Assembly: GCF_002607855.1 (NCBI RefSeq)
Contig: NZ_AWQQ01000160.1
Location: 1 to 10,821 of the forward strand
Source: Desulforamulus profundi
GTDB taxonomy: Bacteria; Bacillota_B; Desulfotomaculia; Desulfotomaculales; Desulfotomaculaceae
Direction: 5' to 3'
Length of the DNA: 10,821 nucleotides
The notes under the pieces were generated by a model. It ran no database searches. It saw nothing but the letters and a program-made list of their open reading frames with translations, and had not been told where the DNA came from. This document shows positions 6,832 through 10,821 of this stretch, piece after piece; positions within the stretch are counted from its first letter, which is position 1, and each line of letters starts with the position of its first letter. The position numbers were made by a program, and so were the translations under genes.

Positions 6832-7110
6832 GCTTTTTAAGCCAGAAAAAAAGTAAGCGTACTTTGGTTAAACTATACTAATTCCCGGCGGTGGAGACTT
6901 ACTGGATTCGCTCAGTTCAATAGATACCAAAATGGCACCCAACGCTCATAAAAATAGGGGCCACAAAGTGGCCCTTTTTCTTTTTGCGCTCATTAAATTG
7001 GGGGCCATATTACTGTAGGTAAAAGAAAAAGCTGACTGGAAATGTTGGCGAAAAAATGGTAAGTTTATTTTTCCAAAAAAACAACCATTCACCAAACAAC
7101 CATCAGCAAA
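6832..7110. other. Intergenic region between kinase and transposon remnant
   Basis: Apart from the terminator at 6958-6985 I see no gene. At about 7045-7075 there is an imperfect dyad (TGG..AAAAA/TTTTTCCA) near the expected left end of the transposon remnant, but no matching end was found on the right side. Confidence 0.4.
6958..6985 (+). terminator. Rho-independent terminator after the receiver-kinase gene
   Basis: GGGCCAC-AAA-GTGGCCC forms a perfect 7-base stem with a 3-base loop, followed by TTTTTCTTTTT. It is the strongest intrinsic terminator in the window and lies 126 bases after the stop codon at 6831. Confidence 0.93.
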
Positions 7111-7242
7111 ATGATAATAACATTAAAAAACTCCCAGGTCAATTTCAAAAAAGGGCTCTCCCAAGAAATCCGGGCATTCAGCGAGGAAGAACTTCAGGAG
7201 TTCATTTCTTATGGAGCCGTAATCAAGAAGAACAAACAATAA
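7111..7242 (+). CDS. Small 43-residue ORF upstream of the transposon-borne hypothetical gene
   Basis: The frame starts MIITLKNSQVNFKKGLSQEI and ends VIKKNKQ, with TAA at 7240-7242, three bases before the ATG of the next gene. It is charged, with a helical acidic segment (AFSEEELQEFISYGA), and has no recognised family. No good ribosome site precedes ATG 7111 and no upstream in-frame ATG exists. The tight junction with the next ORF suggests translational coupling, so it may be a real small gene of the transposon or the end of a larger degraded gene. Confidence 0.35.
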   Translation: MIITLKNSQVNFKKGLSQEIRAFSEEELQEFISYGAVIKKNKQ

Positions 7243-7245
7243 CTC

Positions 7246-7716
7246 ATGATTCTTCACTACCGTCAAATCACAATCGAATGCCCCATCCTGCTCATGGACG
7301 ATGGCAGTTACCGGATCATCTGGCCGTCCTTCAAACTCCCCAACCGTCCCTATCCTGTCTTTGTGTATCTTTATGCCGCAGCCCGGTATTTATCCAGCGG
7401 TGAAAGCATGCGGGTAACCGCCCAAAAAGTAATTAATTTCTTCGGCTTAGAGACCTTCAGTCACACCACCATTTCCCGGTTTTTGCAAAAGCTTTACCAG
7501 ACCTTGCCCTACCTGATTCGCTATGGAGCCCAGATCATAAAAAACTTTGGCGTTACCACATCCCAGGTTATCGGGCGAAAACATCGGGATAAGTCACAGT
7601 ACAAAAAGGCCCAACAACTGAATGGACTGATTGCCCCTGTCCTGCGGTCACCGCCGGAATTCGGCAATTGGTTAGCGTATCAATACTGGAAGGATACCAA
7701 TAATTTTATCGTATAG
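7246..7716 (+). CDS. Transposon-associated hypothetical protein
   Basis: The 156-residue protein starts MILHYRQITIECPILLMDDG and contains a helical block, residues about 40-90, which reads like a helix-turn-helix (VTAQKVINFFGLETFSHTTISRFLQKLYQTLP). I do not recognise a named family with certainty. Its place before a ParB-like gene, istA and istB on the same strand suggests an accessory protein of an IS21-like transposon, perhaps in target or end recognition. Its C-terminal part is rich in Lys, Arg and Gln. No strong ribosome site precedes ATG 7246; coupling to the 43-residue ORF is possible. Base composition is visibly richer in G and C than the kinase genes to its left. Unlike the following genes it shows no obvious frameshift. 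Confidence 0.6.
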   Translation: MILHYRQITIECPILLMDDGSYRIIWPSFKLPNRPYPVFVYLYAAARYLSSGESMRVTAQKVINFFGLETFSHTTISRFLQKLYQTLPYLIRYGAQIIKNFGVTTSQVIGRKHRDKSQYKKAQQLNGLIAPVLRSPPEFGNWLAYQYWKDTNNFIV

Positions 7717-7787
7717 GCCAATATCTTCTTTGCAAAAAAGGCGCTGCACCAAGTTACCTGCTACTTTTAAGGTGAGGAGGTGCATCG

Positions 7788-8277
7788 ATGGAAATGATGC
7801 GAAGCAAAATTGAAGAAATACCGGTCAGGGCTATCCAAGGCAATAATGTCCTGGCCATTTCGGTGGGCAGCCGGGAACTGGAACGATGCGAGAAGGCCCT
7901 CCGGGAATACGGGCTCATCAACCGAGGTAGCCTTTATGGTCGGGCGTTCTGTCAGTTTGGTTAACAAGCGCCTGGCATTGGCGGAAGACTGGCCGCAAGT
8001 GTTGTGGATTTGGTCAGGGCGGGGCAGTTATGCCCCCATACCGCCCAGGAAATCGCCCGGATGCCCGGGGATGTGCAGCAAGCCTTTGCTAACAAGGTCA
8101 TCACGGAGCGTTTGGCCAAATCTGTGGTAGAACGGCTGGTCAGTACCTACAATAACCCCGGAACCCCTCGGGAAGTTAGGAAGTCAATTCTGGAAAAGCC
8201 AAAGGCAACGCTCTCGTGGCTGGCCAAGGTAGAAAAGTCCCGTGGTCCTAAACCCAAGGAAGATACAGACTCCAAGT
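7788..8277 (+). pseudogene. ParB-like (ParB/Spo0J/RepB N-terminal type) gene, frameshifted and internally deleted
   Basis: An excellent ribosome site, AGGAGG, stands 7 bases before ATG 7788. The first frame runs to the TAA at 7962-7964 and gives IEEIPVRAIQGNN followed by SRELERCEKALREYGLI, the start of a ParB nuclease-like domain. Sequence then jumps to another frame with AFMVGRSVSLVNKRLALAED, a ParB-type helix-turn-helix, and back to the first frame near 7998 with VVDLVRAGQLCPHTAQEIAR and a basic tail to about KPKEDTDSK. The missing middle of the ParB domain (after about 7920) and the two frame changes show that the gene is dead. ParB proteins bind DNA sites for partition; here its position before istA suggests a role in the transposon. 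The 3' limit is set at the join to istA and is approximate. Confidence 0.75.
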
Positions 8278-8720
8278 CCCTTTACCGTATCGGTGTGGCA
8301 TCGGGGCAAGGAGATCTATACCCCTACCAAAGCTCTGCGCAAGGGCGATCATCAATACATTCCCGAACACTACCTGGAACTGCTGACCCGTAAACCAAGG
8401 GCGGTCATGAATGCGGTACCCCTGAAAAAAGGCATCATGCCCAGGAACTTAAAGATTTTCTAAACCGGTGCAGGGCTAAAGACAAGCAACAACAGCTCCT
8501 GCAAATTATGTTACTGGGGCGAAGTGTAGACCCCGACCAACTCCTGTGGGCAGTACACCAGGCTAACCAAAGCGGCTCTCCCACCTATCAATTGGTTTGT
8601 TTTTACCTCAAGATCAGTATTCCTACTACAGAGAGTGAACTCCAACCATCTATTACAGTCAAACACACCGACTTAACTGAATATGACAGCCTAATGGGTG
8701 GTGAAGTAAAGCATGACTGA
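8278..8720 (+). pseudogene. istA: IstA (IS21 transposase) C-terminal remnant, frameshifted
   Basis: From about 8278 one frame gives VSVWHRGKEIYTPTKALRKG and then YIPEHYLELLTRKPRAVMNA and PLKKGIMP, typical of the C-terminal region of IS21-family IstA. At about 8454 it stops (LKIF*), but the neighbouring frame continues with DFLNRCRAKDKQQQLLQIML, WAVHQANQSGSPTYQLV and the end DLTEYDSLMGGEVKHD, so a single-base deletion has occurred. The N-terminal helix-turn-helix and the DDE catalytic core are absent. A deletion has joined the tail directly to the ParB-like gene. The stop codon overlaps istB. Confidence 0.8.
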
Positions 8721-9564
8721 GGAAAAACAAGCAAAAATCGCAGCTCTGGCTAAACGGCTAAAACTTCCGCTGGTGGCGGGATTTAGCCGGCATATCTCAA
8801 AGGAGGCCGATTTCTCTGATAACCTCCTCCGGCTCTTGGAGATGGAGGTGCTGGAAAAGGAACGCCGGGGTATGGAACGGCGGACAAAGGCGGCCGGGTT
8901 CCCCGTTATCCGCGTCTTAGATACCTTTGAGTTTGATACTAAGCGTTTACCGAAACTAAACCGGGAGCAGGTATGGGAACTGGTCGACTGCCGCTACATC
9001 ACCGAAAAAAGGAATCTTATTGCCATTGGTAACAGCGGCACCGGAAAAGCTTATATGTCCATCGCCCTCGGCCTTGAAGCCATTCGCCGGGGTTTTATTG
9101 TTCGCTTTAAAAGAGCCTCCGACCTGGTTAACCAGATGAGTGAAGCCCAAAAGGAACGGCGGCTCTCCCAATATCTTAAGGCGTTAAACAACTGCCATCT
9201 GCTTATCTGCGATGAACTTGGCTATTCGGTCGTAAGTCGTCAGACGTCGGTGTGAAAGTAATACTTTTGGGTCAAAAATAAAAAGACCCTAAAGAAATAC
9301 ATGCAAACCCGACGACTGCTGCCTGACGACCGACGACCGAAGCATGGTGCCAGCCTCCTGTTTCAGGTTTTTGCCGCCAGATATGAAGTTAGCAGCACCA
9401 TGATTACCACCAACCTGGAATTTTCAAAGTGGCCCGCATTTCTTGGCAATGACCAGGCCATGTCCGCAGCCCTGGTGGACCGGCTTATCCACCGGGCGGA
9501 AATCCTGAACATGAACGGCAAAAGCTACAGGTTAAAAGATGCTAAAGGGGAGATCGGCAGCTAA
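8713..9564 (+). pseudogene. istB: IstB-like ATP-binding protein, split by a small insertion
   Basis: IstB is the AAA+ ATPase helper of IS21 transposition. The first part (8713-9224) shows Walker A GNSGTGKA at residues 106-113 and Walker B LLICDE at 163-168, ending in DELGY. The frame is then broken by a 117-base insert (9225-9341) and resumes from about 9340 with KHGASLLFQVFAARYEV, STMITTNLEFSKWPAF and ALVDRLIHRAEIL to the TAA at 9562-9564. The two halves together match the usual IstB length of about 250 residues. Walker A has Ala in place of the invariant Thr/Ser after the Lys, a further sign of decay. The start overlaps the istA stop by 8 bases. Confidence 0.88.
9225..9341. mobile_element. 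MITE-like 117-base inverted-repeat element inside istB
   Basis: The terminal arms 9225-9243 (TTCGGTCGTAAGTCGTCAG) and 9323-9341 (complement TTCGGTCGTCGGTCGTCAG) match at 17 of 19 positions. Inside are further dyads: CGTCGG/CCGACG (9245-9250, 9309-9314) and CTTTTGGGTC/GACCCTAAAG (9264-9273, 9285-9294), around an 11-base A-rich loop. The whole can fold into one long stem. It has no coding capacity and interrupts istB between DELGY and KHGAS. A target duplication is not obvious, and three or four IstB codons seem to be lost or replaced at the junction. Confidence 0.75.
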
Positions 9565-9760
9565 CTTCTACCAAACCTAAATCCTGGGACAGGCCATCTA
9601 TACAAACACCGGTGCAGGAAGAGAATGAATTACCCGTTCTCCCGCACCGGTGTATTTAATTCCTGGAATATCTTCAGGCCGGCCGCATTAGCAAACACCC
9701 CGGTAATTTGCCGCTTTGCATAGTGAATTGTATAGAGGAAAATATTGTTCCCGGCATTCC
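9565..9760. other. Non-coding gap after the transposon remnant
   Basis: Apart from the dyad at 9606-9653 and the palindrome GGCCGGCC near 9678 I see nothing. It may contain the lost right end of the IS21-like element. Confidence 0.35.
9606..9653. repeat. 10-base perfect inverted repeat ACACCGGTGC/GCACCGGTGT
   Basis: The arms at 9606-9615 and 9644-9653 are perfect, with additional inner pairing AGAGAA/TTCTC. It is GC-rich but followed only by ATTTAATTCC on the plus strand, so terminator function after istB is uncertain. Confidence 0.55.
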
Positions 9761-10009
9761 TCAAACCACCTCATGATCAACCCATATATTTCTAATGCTT
9801 AAGGGTGGTATACTTTTACTGATCGTGAAGGGGTTTATCCACACATACTTCCGGTCCCATTTAAGCTGAGCGTGTCCACCCAGGGGACGACTTGCCATTA
9901 ACTTTAGAGAAGGGGCTTCCGCCGCACTAGCCACAGATGGTTCGTCGCCAAGGAATCGCTGGATGCTCGCTGCCAATCGCCGCAGGGTATTCATATCCAA
10001 CTGATCCAT
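9761..10009 (-). pseudogene. IS1634-type transposase N-terminal scrap fused to an unknown peptide
   Basis: The frame of 82 residues starts MDQLDMNTLRRLAASIQRFL and runs to ASRPLGG at residue 45 (about 9875). That part resembles the N-terminal region of IS1634-family transposases, which have a DQLD-x-x-x-LRRL-x-x-SI-x-RFLG segment and then SRPLGG-x-x-x-LD. What follows, HAQLKWDRKYVWINPFTISK and beyond, does not fit that family. It resembles the GHAKCEWAKK segment of the ORF at 10412-10639 instead. The frame therefore seems to be a chance join of two unrelated fragments. There is no ribosome site before the ATG, and the first residues of the transposase are missing. Confidence 0.55.
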
Positions 10010-10131
10010 TTTTTATTGTGTATACCTGTGGATAAGTCTTGCAACCCGCATGATTAAAGGATTTTTGTTTTCTGCATATGCCTAAAATCACGAAAGACTG
10101 TCGAAGCCGAGCTTGTGTCTTTTATCATTTC
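10010..10131. other. Non-coding gap left of the tRNA-Ser remnant
   Basis: No gene or strong signal is visible. On the minus strand this is the sequence directly downstream of the tRNA-Ser 3' end and includes a small AAGC-TCG-GCTT hairpin (complement of about 10107-10117). Confidence 0.35.
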
Positions 10132-10190
10132 TGGCGGAGAGTTAGGTATTCGAACCCTAGAGACCGCTCATCACAGTCTACTCGATTTCG
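10132..10190 (-). pseudogene. 3' half of tRNA-Ser(CGA), decayed; possible integration scar
   Basis: On the minus strand the sequence runs from the anticodon CGA (10190-10188) with AAATCGAG, through a long variable arm AGACTG-TGATGAG-CGGTCT with a 6-base stem (one G-U pair), to the T-arm TAGGG-TTCGAAT-ACCTA and the acceptor strand ACTCTCC, G73 and an encoded CCA. The long variable arm and the discriminator G fit tRNA-Ser. The 5' half with GGAGAGT is absent upstream, and the T-stem pair 53-61 is G-A instead of G-C. It is therefore not a working tRNA. Integrases commonly use exactly this tRNA segment as an attachment core, which is the most likely origin. Confidence 0.65.
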
Positions 10191-10411
10191 GAGATACTTT
10201 TCCGATGCTTTCAGCTGCTTTCCAGAATGCTTCCCTATTATCTGTTTCTGACCAACCCTAGCTCTTCTGTATTTCATCCGCTTGCATGTACTTTTAGATG
10301 TTTTTCGCCATTTTGGCGGCTATTTGGCGACTACGCAACTAAAAAGCATTTCTCTTGGGTTAAGCTATTCACAATACATTTTATTTTTCTAGCTCGGCAC
10401 AGGGGAAGCCG
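10191..10411. other. Non-coding stretch upstream of the tRNA-Ser remnant
   Basis: Short open frames exist on both strands, none with a ribosome site or a family resemblance. The dyad GCCATTTTGGC at 10308-10318 is the only visible structure. Confidence 0.35.
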
Positions 10412-10639
10412 CTAAACGGAGTAGCCCTTCACGGAAAACCTGAAAACTCTTTGAAGTATTTTTTTTACATCAACTATAGGGGATATTTTTTTGGCCCATT
10501 CACATTTGGCATGTCCAATATAAGGATACCCAAGCGTTTTCAATTTTGTTGAACCACCGGGATATATCGCGTCCGCAAGTAGCTCCCAGGTATCACAAAT
10601 ACTATCTTGTATCACTAGCGTTGCATAAAACTTTCGCAT
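10412..10639 (-). CDS. Hypothetical 75-residue protein, possibly a fragment
   Basis: The frame reads MRKFYATLVIQDSICDTWEL, then LADAIYPGGSTKLKTLGYPY, IGHAKCEWAKK and a basic C-terminus. I do not recognise a family. The protein looks compositionally normal, but no ribosome site precedes the ATG at 10639, and the surrounding DNA is full of fragments. The GHA-x-x-x-W-x-x-K segment recurs in the peptide encoded at 9761-9874, which suggests that both descend from one protein family and that at least one is a remnant. Confidence 0.3.
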   Translation of the reverse strand: MRKFYATLVIQDSICDTWELLADAIYPGGSTKLKTLGYPYIGHAKCEWAKKISPIVDVKKILQRVFRFSVKGYSV

Positions 10640-10821
10640 AAATTAAAAGGTAATAATTGGAAGATATAATTGTATAATTTTGTAATTATTTGGGTGTATA
10701 CACCAATTAACCCATTTTACTTTATGCTAAAGGAACAACCACTTAAGAGGTAGTCCTTTAATCCACATTTTTACAAATGATGTAATTCCTAGGCTATTAT
10801 CGGGTCGTAAGTTAAATCATC
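10640..10821. other. AT-rich right edge with two dyads
   Basis: No gene is seen. There is a perfect 12-base palindrome GGTGTATACACC (10693-10704) and a hairpin TAAAGGA/TCCTTTA (10728-10734 and 10754-10760) with inner ACC/GGT pairing, followed by ATCCACATTTTTA. The hairpin might be a weak plus-strand terminator; the palindrome might be an operator. Confidence 0.35.

Larger units (their letters stand above)
7246..9564 (+). mobile_element. Decayed IS21-like transposon with accessory genes
   Basis: The order is hypothetical protein, ParB-like gene, istA 3' part, istB, all on the plus strand. The istA stop and istB start overlap by 8 bases (8713-8720), as in intact IS21 elements. The catalytic DDE region of IstA is missing, and ParB, IstA and IstB all carry frameshifts, deletions or insertions, so the element cannot move by itself. 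Terminal inverted repeats were not identified; the limits given are those of the coding remains. Confidence 0.75.

Noticed and set aside
6885..6925. Second degenerate copy of the tRNA-Ser end (GGCGGTGGAGACTTACTGGA)
   Set aside because: The resemblance to TGGCGGAGAGTTAGG needs several gaps and continues for too few bases to support an attachment-site pair.
8956..9171. Minus-strand frame of 71 codons inside istB
   Set aside because: Antisense shadow of the IstB ATPase region.
9225..9341. Short CRISPR-like array because of repeated CGACGAC units
   Set aside because: The repeats are inverted arms of one element with no spacers of regular length and no cas genes.
10128..10318. Long minus-strand frame without stops ending LGFEYLTLRQK
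   Set aside because: Its C-terminal half is the translation of the tRNA-Ser remnant; there is no proper start or ribosome site.
10227..10415. Plus-strand open frame of 62 codons
   Set aside because: Composition is unlike a protein, there is no ribosome site, and it lies among fragments on the opposite strand.

Overview
The window looks like a chromosomal segment of a Bacillota bacterium, probably Clostridia or Negativicutes. The grounds are an AT-rich left half, AGGAGG-type ribosome sites, sigma-A-like promoters, a YesN-type regulator paired with a large hybrid kinase, and IS3, IS21 and IS1634 relatives common in that phylum. This placement is inference; there is no rRNA or other phylogenetic marker.

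Positions 1-5670 hold a urea-sensing or urea-uptake locus read leftwards on the minus strand. A hybrid sensor kinase (stop at 2657; start 5374, 5368 or 5401) with kinase, receiver and HPt modules is followed after 28 bases by a receiver-AraC response regulator (1537-2628). After a structured 314-base leader comes a UrtA-like lipoprotein, the substrate-binding component of a urea ABC transporter (224-1222). An IS3-family element cuts off its C-terminus, and the stop codon lies inside the insertion-sequence end. The kinase promoter appears to start transcription exactly at a hairpin followed by six U (5507 down to 5451), which looks like an attenuator. An 8-base motif, AGTCATCA, recurs in the two leaders and may be the regulator's site.

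Divergently, 5725-6831 encodes a soluble receiver-HisKA-HATPase protein (reverse hybrid). Its own TTGACA promoter overlaps the most upstream possible start codon and argues for a later start. A clear intrinsic terminator at 6958-6985 closes this part.

From about 7100 to 9564 base composition becomes richer in G and C and the DNA is a decaying IS21-like transposon. It has a 43-residue ORF, an unrecognised 156-residue protein, a ParB-like gene broken by deletion and frameshifts, the C-terminal part of istA, and istB. The istB gene is split by a 117-base inverted-repeat element that resembles a MITE.

The right end (9565-10821) is a scrapyard: an N-terminal scrap of an IS1634-type transposase joined to an unknown peptide, a decayed 3' half of tRNA-Ser(CGA) that looks like an integration scar, and a possible small ORF. 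The overall picture is a nitrogen-related signalling and uptake locus being eroded on both sides by mobile elements.
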